Source: Arthrobacter livingstonensis (GTDB lineage: Bacteria; Actinomycetota; Actinomycetes; Actinomycetales; Micrococcaceae). From it: a stretch of 64,000 nucleotides of DNA. The notes below the pieces were generated by a model that was not told where the DNA came from, searched no databases, and worked only from the letters and a program-made list of their open reading frames with translations. The DNA is taken from NCBI RefSeq assembly GCF_003219815.1, contig NZ_QJVD01000001.1:310001-374000 (forward strand), read 5' to 3'. The translations under genes and the position numbers were made by a program. Below are positions 34,493-44,013 of the stretch, in pieces (the first letter of the stretch is position 1; every line of letters begins with the position of its first letter).

Positions 34493-35683
34493 TTAACGTT
34501 CGATGAGCCTTTTGAGTTCGGCGTCGTAAACATAGTCGGTGATCTCGCCGGACATGATCATTGCGACGGCCTTGTTGATGGTTTCCAGTGGCACCACGAA
34601 CCACTCCGAGGGGTCGTAGTCGCGTCCCTTCCGGTCGACCTGCGTCAGGTCCAGACGCACCTCGGCGAAAACTCGGTGCAAGAGGTGCTCCAGCCATGAC
34701 GCACGCACGTTGTAGAGCTGGTAGTCCGCCAGCACCTTCACAGGTGCCATCAGGTAGGTCGGAGAATTCGCCGCGTTTTTGATGCGGTTCTCGACCTTGG
34801 TGGTCGAGAACCCGATTTTGTGGAGTTCCTTGAGCCCGGCGATTTGCGGGTCATCGCTCAAGGACTCGAGCACGTAGATGTGACCGCTCTCCACGTCACC
34901 ATCTAGGACTTCGCTTGTGTCGATGCCCGTGCGCGCCAGAACTTGTCCCTGCTGCTCGTACATTCGAGTCATCAGGCTCTGCTTGTACATCCTCGATTCG
35001 GTGCCGTTCTCGAATACGACCCGCAGGCGCTGCTTCTGCCTAGGCTTGCCGCCGACGACGAGGTCCACGTCTTCACCGACTTCGGCGACGAAGCACATGA
35101 CGCCAGCGAGGACGAAGAACACACCCTCGCGGATCAGGTCCAGACCCGTGAACGTGGTCAGCTGGAACGTGCCATCGGCCAGCTCCGCGTGCTTGGCTTT
35201 AAAGAGGTGTTCAAACCTCTCGAAGTCCTCGGCCTTCACCCGCTGAGCGACCGAGTCCGGAGACTCGGGACGCTTGATCACGGGCAGATCCGACACGTCG
35301 AGGATACCGCTTTCGTCGCCCAGTAGATCGTCCAGGTCATCGCTCTCGAGAAGATCGTCGAGCGACTCGGGAGCTGCCTCTACGGCCAGCAGTTCATACT
35401 CGGTGTCGAGGTGTCTGAGCGCCGCGATCTTCTCCTCGTTGGCGAGTATGCCATCGAGCCGGGCGCCGAGCTTCCGCTCGGCAATCTCCCGCGTCGCCGA
35501 GCTCGGCAGGCGCTCGTGCGCCCGGCGGAACTCCACGACCTCCAGGAACGCACGCTCGAGTCGATCGGACGAGGTGACCTTCTTGGGCTTCTCGGGCGCG
35601 TCGAGTAGCCCGTCGAGGTCGTTGTCGATGAAGTCCTGCAGGGAGGTAGGTACCGCATCGAGGATGTCGTCGTTCTCGTTCAT
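34493..35683 (-). CDS. GIY-YIG nuclease (T5orf172/MUG113-like) of a three-gene restriction-type system
   Basis: The 396-residue protein has an acidic N-terminal region (residues 1-130, Asp/Glu-rich), a middle domain of unknown type, and a C-terminal GIY-YIG domain: HIYVL at about 268-272 and KIGFS near 290, with the expected Arg (RIKNA) and a Glu in the helix WLEHLLHRVFAEV. T5orf172 proteins keep this fold. Its start overlaps the helicase stop by four bases, so it is the last gene of the operon. It is probably the DNA-cutting subunit; active nuclease is inferred. Confidence 0.8.
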   Translation of the reverse strand: MNENDDILDAVPTSLQDFIDNDLDGLLDAPEKPKKVTSSDRLERAFLEVVEFRRAHERLPSSATREIAERKLGARLDGILANEEKIAALRHLDTEYELLAVEAAPESLDDLLESDDLDDLLGDESGILDVSDLPVIKRPESPDSVAQRVKAEDFERFEHLFKAKHAELADGTFQLTTFTGLDLIREGVFFVLAGVMCFVAEVGEDVDLVVGGKPRQKQRLRVVFENGTESRMYKQSLMTRMYEQQGQVLARTGIDTSEVLDGDVESGHIYVLESLSDDPQIAGLKELHKIGFSTTKVENRIKNAANSPTYLMAPVKVLADYQLYNVRASWLEHLLHRVFAEVRLDLTQVDRKGRDYDPSEWFVVPLETINKAVAMIMSGEITDYVYDAELKRLIER

Positions 35684-37656
35684 TCTCCCGTCACCATTTC
35701 AGTCGCGCGCTTTTGGGCTTCGAGCTTCTGCTTAGCCCGCTGGAGCCACAGCAGCGCGTCCGCGTACCGTTTCTCGGCCGGATCCTCTGCCCGCGCGTCT
35801 GGCCGCCGGCCGTTGACCTTGATCCAGTTCTTGATCCGGGGGACTAGTGCTAGCGCCTCTTCCTCGGTGAACTCGACGCGTGTGGCTGTGATCTGGTCCT
35901 GGATGATCCGGAGTACTGAGGGAGTCACCGATTTGGACATGACCTCGAAGGCGCGCTGGAAGGGGTTCACCGAGTCGATGAGGTTGATGGTGAGCTCGTC
36001 GATGTTGACGAATCTCTCGGCCATCTTGATGAACCGTTTGTCTCCGACTTCGCGAACCTCACCATTCTTGATCACCGAGTCCACGACGACTTGCTGTCGC
36101 ACCTCTTCGACCTGTGAGTCGGTGAGGTCCGGGTACTTTTCGCGGATGATCTTTGGGATCAGGACCTTGTTGGCGGTCTCTGCGTCAATCGAGCCCGCTG
36201 CTGCGCGAGCGAACGTGTCGTCCTGCAAGATCGTAGCTTTCAGGTCGTTCAGGTCCGTCTCGACGATCTGCTTGACACGCTCCGTCGAGGGCTCCTTGAA
36301 GCCCTTAATCTTCAGCTGACCGGGGATCTTCGCGTCGTCACCATCGAACTTCTTTGTTTTGAAGGTGAAGTTCTGTGCGAGCACCTGCTCCATCAGCAAC
36401 GATGCCGTGATGGCCTTCAGCATGTTGTTGACCGAGACCTTCACCTCGCCCTGAGAGGCGTCTGGCTCGGCAATCAGATTGGTGAACTGGGCATGCTCCT
36501 TGCCTGGGCTGTCGCGGGTGACGCGGCCAATGATCTGGATAACCTCCGTCAGCGAGGCACGGTACCCGACGGTCAGGGCGTGCTCGGCAAAGGGCCAGTC
36601 GAAGCCTTCCTTTGCCATGCCCAGGGCGATGATGATGTCCACAGCTTCCCGCTCCTTGGATGCGACACCGGTGAGATAGTGGAGCGTGTCAGCGCGTTTC
36701 TTCTGATCCGTGTCGTCCACGAGATCGGCGACCCGAAGAATCTCACCTGTGTCCTTGTGGCGAATGCTGATGATCCCGGTCACCGGGTCGGTGCTTTCGA
36801 CATGGCCGATGGCGTCGATGATGAACCCGACTTCTTCGATCTTGTCCTTGGTGGACTCACCGGAGTTGACGTTCGGAATGTGCACGATCGTCTTCTTGTC
36901 CAAGTCCAAGACCTCGCCGATGGCATCGGTATAGCGGCCTTGATAGAAGTGGTGTCCGATGCCGAGCGAGTGCAGGTACTCGTAGCCATTGAGCTGGTCA
37001 TAGTAATTGAACGCGACCGGAGTGAACTGCGCCTCGTCCTCCGCGGATAGAACTGGCACAGAGTCGCCGCGAAAGTATGAGCCGGTCATTGCAACGATGT
37101 GCACGTCAGAGCCGTTCATGACGTCACGCAGGAGCGCCCCGAGTCGGTTGGCCTCAGTATCAGCGGAGACATGGTGGAACTCATCGATCGCCAACACCGT
37201 ACCGTTGAACGCCTCCGGCGCGAGCTTCTCAAAGGCGAACCGCAGGGTCGCATGTGTGCACACGAGCACAGCATCAGGGCCGTCAAGGAACTTGATAAAT
37301 GCTCCAACCTTGCCTTGCGAGGAACCGGGGTCGCAGAGGCTGTGCTCGTCCTTGATTTCCCAGTCAGCAAAGAATCCCTGCGAAGTGAGCTTCGTCGAGG
37401 CAAAGGACGCCCCGATCGAGCGTTCTGGGACAGCGACGATGACCTTCTTGCGGCCCTGGTTATAGAGCTTGTCGAGGGCCACGAACATAAGCGCACGCGA
37501 CTTGCCTGACGCCGGCGGGGCCTTGACGAGCAAGTGCCGGGCATCTCGCTTGGCGAAGACGCGCTGTTGCATCTCTCGCATGCCCATTGCATCGGTATGT
37601 ACCGACGCTCCCGTACGCGCATAGGTCACGTCAACGACGTTTATGGGTTTGCTCAC
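35680..37656 (-). CDS. DEAD/DEAH-type helicase/translocase of a three-gene restriction-type system
   Basis: The 658-residue superfamily 2 ATPase has Walker A PPASGKSR with Lys52, a DEFHH Walker B (D158), TGSYF (motif III) near 191, GFDWP near 351 and motif VI QIIGRVTRD (R378, R381). After residue 400 is an accessory region (about 400-658) with no known domain. It overlaps both neighbours by four bases (ATGA at each side), so the three proteins are made in a fixed ratio. Likely it translocates on DNA and delivers it to the nuclease, as in Type I and III systems. Confidence 0.9.
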   Translation of the reverse strand: MSKPINVVDVTYARTGASVHTDAMGMREMQQRVFAKRDARHLLVKAPPASGKSRALMFVALDKLYNQGRKKVIVAVPERSIGASFASTKLTSQGFFADWEIKDEHSLCDPGSSQGKVGAFIKFLDGPDAVLVCTHATLRFAFEKLAPEAFNGTVLAIDEFHHVSADTEANRLGALLRDVMNGSDVHIVAMTGSYFRGDSVPVLSAEDEAQFTPVAFNYYDQLNGYEYLHSLGIGHHFYQGRYTDAIGEVLDLDKKTIVHIPNVNSGESTKDKIEEVGFIIDAIGHVESTDPVTGIISIRHKDTGEILRVADLVDDTDQKKRADTLHYLTGVASKEREAVDIIIALGMAKEGFDWPFAEHALTVGYRASLTEVIQIIGRVTRDSPGKEHAQFTNLIAEPDASQGEVKVSVNNMLKAITASLLMEQVLAQNFTFKTKKFDGDDAKIPGQLKIKGFKEPSTERVKQIVETDLNDLKATILQDDTFARAAAGSIDAETANKVLIPKIIREKYPDLTDSQVEEVRQQVVVDSVIKNGEVREVGDKRFIKMAERFVNIDELTINLIDSVNPFQRAFEVMSKSVTPSVLRIIQDQITATRVEFTEEEALALVPRIKNWIKVNGRRPDARAEDPAEKRYADALLWLQRAKQKLEAQKRATEMVTGE

Positions 37657-40346
37657 TTCTTCTTGCTCCCCTTTGCGGATTCTGCTGCTGTCATTTCCTC
37701 ATACAAAGCAAAGAGGTCCGACAATCTCTGCTCATCAGTTTCGTAGCCGCGCTTGGAGTAGATGGAATCCACCAAGGAGTCGATCTCGGCATGGGCTTGT
37801 CGCAGGTCGGCCGGCATGTAATCGGGGTCATACAACTCAGCGAGGGTTTTCTCACAGTGGTACTCGCGCACATCGAGTACGCGTAGGGCCACAAGCGCGA
37901 GCCGTTCCTTCGCTGAACGAGTGAGCGGGGGTACAGGAAAGTTGTTGTAGACGATCGTGTTTGAGTATTGGTAGTCCTCACGCATTCGTCCACCAACAGC
38001 GCGCATCCACACCATGTGTGTTTGAGACGTTAGGATCGAAAAGACCCATGGCTCAGCTTCATACATGACCAAGGTTTTGTTGGATCCAACTACGGTGGAA
38101 TCAACATAGCCAATTGGCACATAGGGGCGGCGCTCGGACGAGATACTAGGAACGATGATCGAATCTGAAGGTTTGTGGGCGAAGTAATAAAATCGATTTG
38201 GATAGTCAGCCAATGCCTTGGTTGACTTCTCAGTGCTCTTCAGACGGTGAGACGTGACGCCTTCGAGTCGACGTTTGATAACATCTACCTTCGATGCAGA
38301 ATCCATATCTTTATCTGGAATCACAAGACACCATCTCGTTTTCCCGTTTATAAATTCAGCAGCGCCACAAAAACCTTTAACATATCTTTCGATTTCCGGG
38401 TGGTCGGCGATCAAATCGTCTCTTTCCCGGTCACTCAGTATCAGATTCCCGCCGTCATTCGGCATTGATCCATAGCCAAGTCGCGGTAGGTCCGCAGACA
38501 AGGGAGCGCTTCGGCGGCCGAGCCATATATCTGGGCCATCCGCAAGGTAGGGGTTGATCCGTTTGGCATCAAGTCGGATCTCGTCGCTGAAGATGTAGTT
38601 GGGTTCGGAGGAGATGTTGCGAAGTCCGATCACGACACAGGTGACGCCTGCGGCATTTTTGGCGTGATTAGACCACCTGAACGAGGTGTATGCGTAACCA
38701 ATCTCAAGTTCAGAACCGAAGACCTGCGGCCAGAGAATCCCGACTTGCTCGCCTTGTGTGATGGAATTTGTCGTGACGAACGCCAACTTCGTAGCTGTGC
38801 CACGAATATAGTCGGCACCCTTGATTAGCCATGCGGATACATAGTCGAGACTCTTATACTTCTCCGTGACCGTCGCAAGATCTTTCTTCTGGTCGGCCGA
38901 TTGATTGCGACTGCCCAAATATGGCGGGTTTCCCAATACGTAAATCTCGGAAACGCGATCGTACGGACAGACAGCCTCCCAATCCGCCGTGATCGCGTTG
39001 CCCGCCTGAATTTGACCTGTCTCCTTCAGCGGGATCAGCGGGATGGCGAGATTGAACTTCTCCTTGAACTCAGCGTTCATCTGGTGCTTGGCAATCCAAA
39101 GGGAGAGGATCGCGACCTCCACGGCAAAGTCGTCGATCTCCAATCCGTAGAAGTGTTCGATGCTGATCTTCGACTCGGCGTACAGCATCTGGTGCTTCGG
39201 ATCGATCTCAAACAGGCGGTCAAGGATTGCGTGCTCCAGCCGGCGCAGTTCCTTGTAGGCAATGATGAGGAAATTGCCGGACCCACAGGCCGGGTCGAAC
39301 ACTTTGATCGCACTTATTCGTTCCAGCAGCGCTTCAAGCCTCTTGACGGAGTCGAACCCAGCGTCAAGTTGTTCCTTCAAACCATCCAGGAACAACGGCT
39401 CGATGGTCTTGAGGATGTTCGGCACCGATGTGTAGTGCTGGCCCAGATCGCTGCGCTTGCCCGGGGTGACAATGGCCTGGAACATCGAGCCGAAAATGTC
39501 CGGGTTGATGTCGCTCCAGTCCAGCGTGCCCAACTCGATGAGCAGGTCACGAGCTTTTTTCGTAAACTGAGGCACCACATGCTCGGACGTCACAGTGAAC
39601 AGTCGGCCGTTGACGTACGGGAACCGTGCCAGGTGCACGGGTTTCTCTCCGACGTTTTCAGTATCGAGCGCCCTGAAGACCTCAGTGAGGAACTCAGCGA
39701 CGTCAGAGCCGTCAGGCTGAGTATGCGAGCCGACAGCGTTGGTGTACCCGCTCTTGTCAAAGATGCCGGTATCCTCGGCGAAGAAGCAGAACAGGAGCCG
39801 GGTGAAGAATACATTGAGCGCATGGCGTCCGTGCGCCATGTCGAGCATTCCAGGGTTCGCCGACAGGAGCTCGTCGAACAGTTTGCCCATTCGTTCGGCG
39901 GCTTTGACGTCAGCATGCGCCTCGGCAACGTATTGCGCTTTTTCCATGCCGGCCCAGGGGAGGAAAAACGTGAAGTACTGATTGATGTCCCGGATCGGGA
40001 TCAGCAGGTTCTCGCCTGTCTTCGTGTCGATGGCCAGCAGTTCCGTGTAGTTGGTGACGATCACGAAGCGGGTGTTGTACCGGACGACTAGCGGTGAAGT
40101 CTTAAGGTCGTCGATGACCGCGAGAGGATCACCGGTAGTCTCCTTGAAGTAGACGACGTTTTTCTGCGCCACCTCAGTGGACGGGTCCTGGGCAACGTTG
40201 AGCGAACCATTGCGCAACCTGGTCACGTTGCCCTGGGGCTTGCCGTAGGCCAGCAGCAGGCTGAAAATGAACTCTCGATCGTAGGATTCACGGCCCCCGA
40301 TCGGCGCAACGCGCTCCTCGACGGCTTTCAAGTTGAGCTTCACCAT
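37653..40346 (-). CDS. N6-adenine DNA methyltransferase (Type IIG/YeeA-like) of a three-gene restriction-type system
   Basis: The 897-residue protein has an N-terminal nuclease-like or helical region, then a gamma-class adenine methyltransferase core. SAM-binding motif I is FDPACGSGNF (from residue 350) and catalytic motif IV is NPPY (N473-Y476). The C-terminal third (about 600-870) looks like a target recognition region with PVPPLT near 810. The ATG at 40346 follows AAGGAA; the longer frame to 40451 has no ribosome site. It is the first gene of the operon and overlaps the helicase. No separate specificity subunit is present, so recognition is probably built in. Confidence 0.88.
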   Translation of the reverse strand: MVKLNLKAVEERVAPIGGRESYDREFIFSLLLAYGKPQGNVTRLRNGSLNVAQDPSTEVAQKNVVYFKETTGDPLAVIDDLKTSPLVVRYNTRFVIVTNYTELLAIDTKTGENLLIPIRDINQYFTFFLPWAGMEKAQYVAEAHADVKAAERMGKLFDELLSANPGMLDMAHGRHALNVFFTRLLFCFFAEDTGIFDKSGYTNAVGSHTQPDGSDVAEFLTEVFRALDTENVGEKPVHLARFPYVNGRLFTVTSEHVVPQFTKKARDLLIELGTLDWSDINPDIFGSMFQAIVTPGKRSDLGQHYTSVPNILKTIEPLFLDGLKEQLDAGFDSVKRLEALLERISAIKVFDPACGSGNFLIIAYKELRRLEHAILDRLFEIDPKHQMLYAESKISIEHFYGLEIDDFAVEVAILSLWIAKHQMNAEFKEKFNLAIPLIPLKETGQIQAGNAITADWEAVCPYDRVSEIYVLGNPPYLGSRNQSADQKKDLATVTEKYKSLDYVSAWLIKGADYIRGTATKLAFVTTNSITQGEQVGILWPQVFGSELEIGYAYTSFRWSNHAKNAAGVTCVVIGLRNISSEPNYIFSDEIRLDAKRINPYLADGPDIWLGRRSAPLSADLPRLGYGSMPNDGGNLILSDRERDDLIADHPEIERYVKGFCGAAEFINGKTRWCLVIPDKDMDSASKVDVIKRRLEGVTSHRLKSTEKSTKALADYPNRFYYFAHKPSDSIIVPSISSERRPYVPIGYVDSTVVGSNKTLVMYEAEPWVFSILTSQTHMVWMRAVGGRMREDYQYSNTIVYNNFPVPPLTRSAKERLALVALRVLDVREYHCEKTLAELYDPDYMPADLRQAHAEIDSLVDSIYSKRGYETDEQRLSDLFALYEEMTAAESAKGSKKK

Positions 40347-40876
40347 GAATGTGTTTCCTTCGTGAATGTGAACCGATCGTGTGTCGCCGGACTCTTGGTG
40401 ATTATGCGCTTGCCGCTGGGGCAGGCTGAATTGCCGTCGGCAGACGACCACGGTTCACACACGTTGTTACTCCTCACATGGCAGGCCGGGATCGCACTAC
40501 CTCCTTGTGATCTTATCCGGGACGGTCCGGGCCTACCGACGCACCATTATCATCAGGCTGAGCGAGTGCAGGCAGACGGGAAACCTGCTGTTGAAACCGG
40601 TTTATGATCACTGCGGCTCCTGGCGACGAGCAGTACCGCGGGTTCCAAAGATATCCACGCTACGCGGCCACCTCGGGAGTACGGGGCGTTCGCCGCGTTC
40701 CTACCAAGATGCGCAGATGTTGGTGGGCGCTGCTTCGCGGCGGTCTGCGATCGTTCGATGTTGAGGCTTGACGACGAGATGGAGCGCGGACGCACCACGC
40801 GGGACCTGGCGCGGAACTTTACGGTGGTGCATACGAAATCTGCACCATAAATGCACCACGCAACTCTTGAAATGAC
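40347..40876. other. Gap between the methyltransferase and tRNA-Ser
   Basis: About 530 bp. It includes the promoter region of the methyltransferase operon. A short plus frame ending at about 40851 (LDDEMERGRTTRDLARNF) vaguely resembles the tail of an integrase, near the tRNA 3' end, but the match is weak. Nothing else is clear. Confidence 0.35.
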
Positions 40877-40904
40877 GAAAACCCCCGGTAACCCGGGGGT
40901 TTTC
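40877..40904. terminator. Bidirectional terminator beside tRNA-Ser
   Basis: GAAAACCCCCGG and CCGGGGGTTTTC form a perfect 12-bp stem with a TAAC loop. Both strands end in T-runs. It lies immediately downstream of tRNA-Ser on the minus strand. Confidence 0.9.
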
Positions 40905-40906
40905 AC

Positions 40907-40996
40907 TGGCGGTGACGGTGGGATTTGAACCCACGTCAGGCTCTCACCTGAACAACATTTCGAGTGTTGCACCTTCGGCCGCTCGGACACGTCACC
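40907..40996 (-). tRNA. tRNA-Ser(CGA)
   Basis: Read on minus, it has a 7-bp acceptor stem (GGTGACG/CGTCACC), a CAACA/TGTTG anticodon stem around CTCGAAA, a long Ser-type variable arm and TTCAAAT in the T loop. The 3' CCA is encoded (40907-40909). Anticodon CGA. It marks the right border of the accessory region. Confidence 0.95.
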
Positions 40997-41060
40997 AACT
41001 CGAAAGATCCTACCGGGTGGAGCGGCCAGTTCAAAAATGCAGGGCACATGCGGGCAGTGA

Positions 41061-42266
41061 ATGGGGCAGGATATGGACATGGACAGGGCAACGCAGCGTG
41101 CCTGGAGCTGGCACAAACAAGGCCTGGACGGATCGCTCGCGGGGCAAACCGCCGATCAGGTCCTCGGCAAAGCGGGGTGGGCCCGCTCCGTGGGCGGCGC
41201 CAACCCCTACCTGACGCTCTTCTCCCGCGCCGGCATCCGCCGGGAACAGGCCGACGCCGACGTGGCCGCCTTGCGCATCCATGAACTTCCGACGGCGCGC
41301 GGCTGCACCTATGTGCTGGGCGCGGACGATTTCGCGTGGGCGCTGGCACTTGGGCAAGGTGCGGCAGAGGCGCAGGCAAAGGTCCTGGACAAGCTTGATG
41401 TCCCCCGGGCAGAGGTGGCCGCGCTGGAAGATGCGGTGCTCACGGTCCTGGGCTCCGGCGTCGAACATGGCCCGGACCAGCCTCAAGCGCTGGATCCCAA
41501 ACAACTCAAGGACAAACTCGGCGATGCCGTGCGTAGCTTAGGTGAGGCCGGCAAGAAGAAGGGCGCCTCCACCACGCTGCCCGCTGCGCTGGGGTTGCTG
41601 CAGGCGGACGGGCGTATCCGGCGGGTTCCCGTCAACGGCCGGCTGGACCAGCAGCGCTACGCCTACACGGCGTGGGGGCTTGAGGCGTCGCCGCTGACAC
41701 CCGAGCAAACCCGCGCCAGGCTGATGGAGCGCCACCTCGGCTGGACCGGGGGAGCCACACTGAGGCAGACGCAGTGGTTCACCTCATTCACCGTGGCACA
41801 GACCAAGGCGGCGCTCGCCGGCGCCGGTGCCCTTGAGGTGGGCGGGCTGTGGATGCTCCCCGTGGACGCCGACGCACGGGAAAACTTCACTGTGCCCAAG
41901 GAGGAACAGATCCAGCTGCTGGCCGGCACGGATTCGCTGTTTCTGCTCCGGCGCAACGCCGCGGACCACTTTGCCGACGGGGACGGGGACCGTCAGCTGC
42001 TCAGCGCCAAGTTGGCGCTGCAGGCCGACCTCCCGGACCACCCCATCGTGGACCGCGGCCGCATCATCGGCCTGTGGCAGTACGATCCGGGCGAGGAACG
42101 CATCGCCCACTGGCTGTTCGACGCGCCCACGCCCGCGGTCACCCACCGGATTGCCGAGGTCGAGGCCTTCATCCGCGAGGACCTGGGCGACTTCCGCAGC
42201 TTCAGCCTGGACTCGCCGTCGAGCCGGCAAAAGCGCATCGACGCGCTCAACCAGGCGGCGGGTTGA
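41061..42266 (+). CDS. Winged-helix DNA-binding domain protein (AlkZ-like, HTH_42)
   Basis: The 401-residue protein belongs to the winged-helix superfamily that includes the DNA glycosylases AlkZ and AlkX, which act on bulky or crosslinked bases. Visible features are RIHELPTARGCTYVLG near residue 73, LPAALGLLQADGRIRRVPV near 178 and Arg-rich closing helices. The Gln pair of the AlkZ active site was not confirmed by eye. In-frame ATGs lie at 41061, 41073 and 41079; the second has GGGGCAGGAT close upstream, and the first is kept for coverage. It is followed by a lipoprotein gene four bases later. Confidence 0.8.
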   Translation: MGQDMDMDRATQRAWSWHKQGLDGSLAGQTADQVLGKAGWARSVGGANPYLTLFSRAGIRREQADADVAALRIHELPTARGCTYVLGADDFAWALALGQGAAEAQAKVLDKLDVPRAEVAALEDAVLTVLGSGVEHGPDQPQALDPKQLKDKLGDAVRSLGEAGKKKGASTTLPAALGLLQADGRIRRVPVNGRLDQQRYAYTAWGLEASPLTPEQTRARLMERHLGWTGGATLRQTQWFTSFTVAQTKAALAGAGALEVGGLWMLPVDADARENFTVPKEEQIQLLAGTDSLFLLRRNAADHFADGDGDRQLLSAKLALQADLPDHPIVDRGRIIGLWQYDPGEERIAHWLFDAPTPAVTHRIAEVEAFIREDLGDFRSFSLDSPSSRQKRIDALNQAAG

Positions 42267-42269
42267 GCG

Positions 42270-42734
42270 GTGGGGACGGGGAACAGGGCGGCAGTGCTCG
42301 TTATAGTGCTGGCCGGCGCCGGGCTGGGCGGATGTTCGTCTTCGCCGATGTCGCAGCCATGCCTGCCCCCGCCGTTTTCAGTTTCGGCGACCACGGCCAC
42401 GGCTGGCGCCACCGTCACGGTGGCTGCCAGCGATGCCACCTGCAACCCCCGCTACGGCAAAACGGCACAAGTCCAGGTGACCCTGCGGGACAGCAATGGA
42501 GTGGAGATCGTAAAGGAGCTTGCCCCGATGAACGACCAGGGTGGGTTCAGCGTCGAGCTGCACATCCCGGCCGCCGCAGCTCCCGGCCCGGCTGCCGTGG
42601 AAGCCTACCCGTACAATCTCGACTGGTGCGACGACACCGGACGGAACAACCGGGTGGGACGGAGTGCCACGGCGCCAGCGATCGAGCGGGTGTCGTGCGC
42701 GCCCAGCGTGCAGAAATTCTTGATTGAACCCTAA
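42270..42734 (+). CDS. Putative secreted lipoprotein
   Basis: The 154-residue protein starts with GTG at 42270, just after the stop of the previous gene. A signal peptide (residues about 6-20) ends in the lipobox LGGC (Cys22). The mature part looks like a single beta-sandwich domain (ATVTVAAS, QVQVTLRD and similar strands) with a Cys in each half that might pair. No family or function recognised. Confidence 0.75.
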   Translation: MGTGNRAAVLVIVLAGAGLGGCSSSPMSQPCLPPPFSVSATTATAGATVTVAASDATCNPRYGKTAQVQVTLRDSNGVEIVKELAPMNDQGGFSVELHIPAAAAPGPAAVEAYPYNLDWCDDTGRNNRVGRSATAPAIERVSCAPSVQKFLIEP

Positions 42735-42740
42735 ATCCCG

Positions 42741-43235
42741 TTAGCGGTGGCCGCCGAAGAAGTCCGTCAGCAGCACGGCGCACTCTTCCTGCCGGACGCC
42801 GGGAAATACTTCAACCCAGTGGTTGAGCCGGCGTTCGCGGAGCACGTCGAACACTGAGCCGGCCGCACCGGCCTTTTCATCCCAGGCGCCGAAAACCACC
42901 TTCGGCACCCGCGCCAGCACAATGGCCCCGGCACACATGGTGCAGGGCTCCAGCGTGACCACCAGGGTGCAGCCCTCAAGCCGCCACGACCCCAGTTTTT
43001 GCGCCGCTTCCCGGATGGCCACCATCTCCGCGTGCGCCGTCGGGTCCCCGTGCGCCTCACGTTCGTTGCGCCCCAAACCCAGCACGCCGCCGTCGGGCCC
43101 CAGAACGACGGCGCCAATGGGCACGTCCCCGGTCTCCAGGGCGCGCCGTGCCTCCGCCAGGGCAATGCCCATCCACCCGGCATGCCGTGCCGTGGCGGGG
43201 GTCTCGATTTGGCGGGAATTCGATTTGGGGGACAC
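42741..43235 (-). CDS. tadA: tRNA-specific adenosine deaminase
   Basis: TadA converts A34 to inosine in tRNA-Arg(ACG), a tRNA that is present in this window (63076). The 164-residue protein has the zinc and catalytic motifs HAEMVAI (near residue 68) and PCTMCAGAIVLARV (near 97). An N-terminal extension of about 20 residues precedes the domain. It is divergent from upp with only 22 bp between the ATGs. Confidence 0.95.
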   Translation of the reverse strand: MSPKSNSRQIETPATARHAGWMGIALAEARRALETGDVPIGAVVLGPDGGVLGLGRNEREAHGDPTAHAEMVAIREAAQKLGSWRLEGCTLVVTLEPCTMCAGAIVLARVPKVVFGAWDEKAGAAGSVFDVLRERRLNHWVEVFPGVRQEECAVLLTDFFGGHR

Positions 43236-43257
43236 GGCTCAATGGTAGCTTTTATCT

Positions 43258-43896
43258 ATGCGCGTACTGGTTGCGGATCATCCGCTGATTGCCCACAAGT
43301 TGACCGTCCTGCGGGACAAGAACACTCCGTCCCCGATTTTTCGCATGCTGACGGAGGAATTGGTCACGCTGCTCGCCTACGAGGCCACCCGCGAAGTCCG
43401 CGTCGAGCCCGTCAACATCGAAACCCCGGTGGGTCCCACCGTTGGCACGGGGCTGGTCAAGCCGACCCCGCTGGTGGTGCCGATCCTGCGTGCCGGGCTG
43501 GGCATGCTCGAGGGCATGACCCGCCTGCTGCCCACCGCCGAGGTGGGATTCCTGGGCATGGCCCGCAACGAGGAAACTCTCGAGGCGATCACCTACGCCG
43601 AACGCCTGCCCGAGGACCTGACCGGCCGCCAGGTGTATGTGCTGGACCCCATGCTGGCCACCGGCGGCACGCTGATCGAGGCGTTCCGGTTCCTCTTCGA
43701 CCGTGGCGCCGCGGACATCACCTGCATCTGCCTGCTTGCCGCCCCCGAGGGCCTGGCCAAGCTCGAGGCCGCCCACGGCAACCGCGACAACGTCCACGTG
43801 GTCCTCGCCGCCATCGACGAGGGCCTGGATGAAAACGCCTACATTGTGCCGGGCCTCGGCGACGCCGGAGACCGCCTCTACGGGGTCGTTGACTAG
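43258..43896 (+). CDS. upp: Uracil phosphoribosyltransferase
   Basis: Upp makes UMP from uracil and PRPP in pyrimidine salvage. The 212-residue protein shows the family along its length: HPLIAHKLT near residue 8, [11 protein letters not shown] near 19, PILRAGLGM near 80, the PRPP loop DPMLATGGT near 129 and a C-terminal GDAGDRLYG that binds uracil. The gene is divergent from tadA and followed by a strong terminator. Confidence 0.96.
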   Translation: MRVLVADHPLIAHKLTVLRDKNTPSPIFRMLTEELVTLLAYEATREVRVEPVNIETPVGPTVGTGLVKPTPLVVPILRAGLGMLEGMTRLLPTAEVGFLGMARNEETLEAITYAERLPEDLTGRQVYVLDPMLATGGTLIEAFRFLFDRGAADITCICLLAAPEGLAKLEAAHGNRDNVHVVLAAIDEGLDENAYIVPGLGDAGDRLYGVVD

Positions 43897-43906
43897 AAGA
43901 TTCGAC

Positions 43907-43973
43907 GAAAACGGGGCCAACCCGCGAGGGCGGTGGTTTTAGAGCACCGGTCTCGCGGGTTGGCCCCGTTTTC
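43907..43973. terminator. Bidirectional terminator after upp
   Basis: Perfect 22-bp inverted repeat (43907-43928 and 43952-43973) ending in TTTTC on plus and minus. It lies between convergent upp and the transglycosylase gene. Right after it TTCACGTTAA occurs twice in tandem (43971-43990). Confidence 0.9.
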
Positions 43974-44013
43974 ACGTTAATTCACGTTAAGAGGGCTGGG
44001 GATGGCCTGCCGA

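Noticed and set aside
34493-40346. DISARM or classical Type I system
   Set aside because: No HsdS, no DUF1998 (DrmB) and no PLD (DrmC) gene is present; the nuclease is GIY-YIG.
40552-40851. Integrase gene beside tRNA-Ser
   Set aside because: Only a short tail-like stretch is seen; no catalytic residues or longer frame.
42999-43832. 277-residue plus frame over tadA and upp
   Set aside because: It overlaps two clear genes in other frames.
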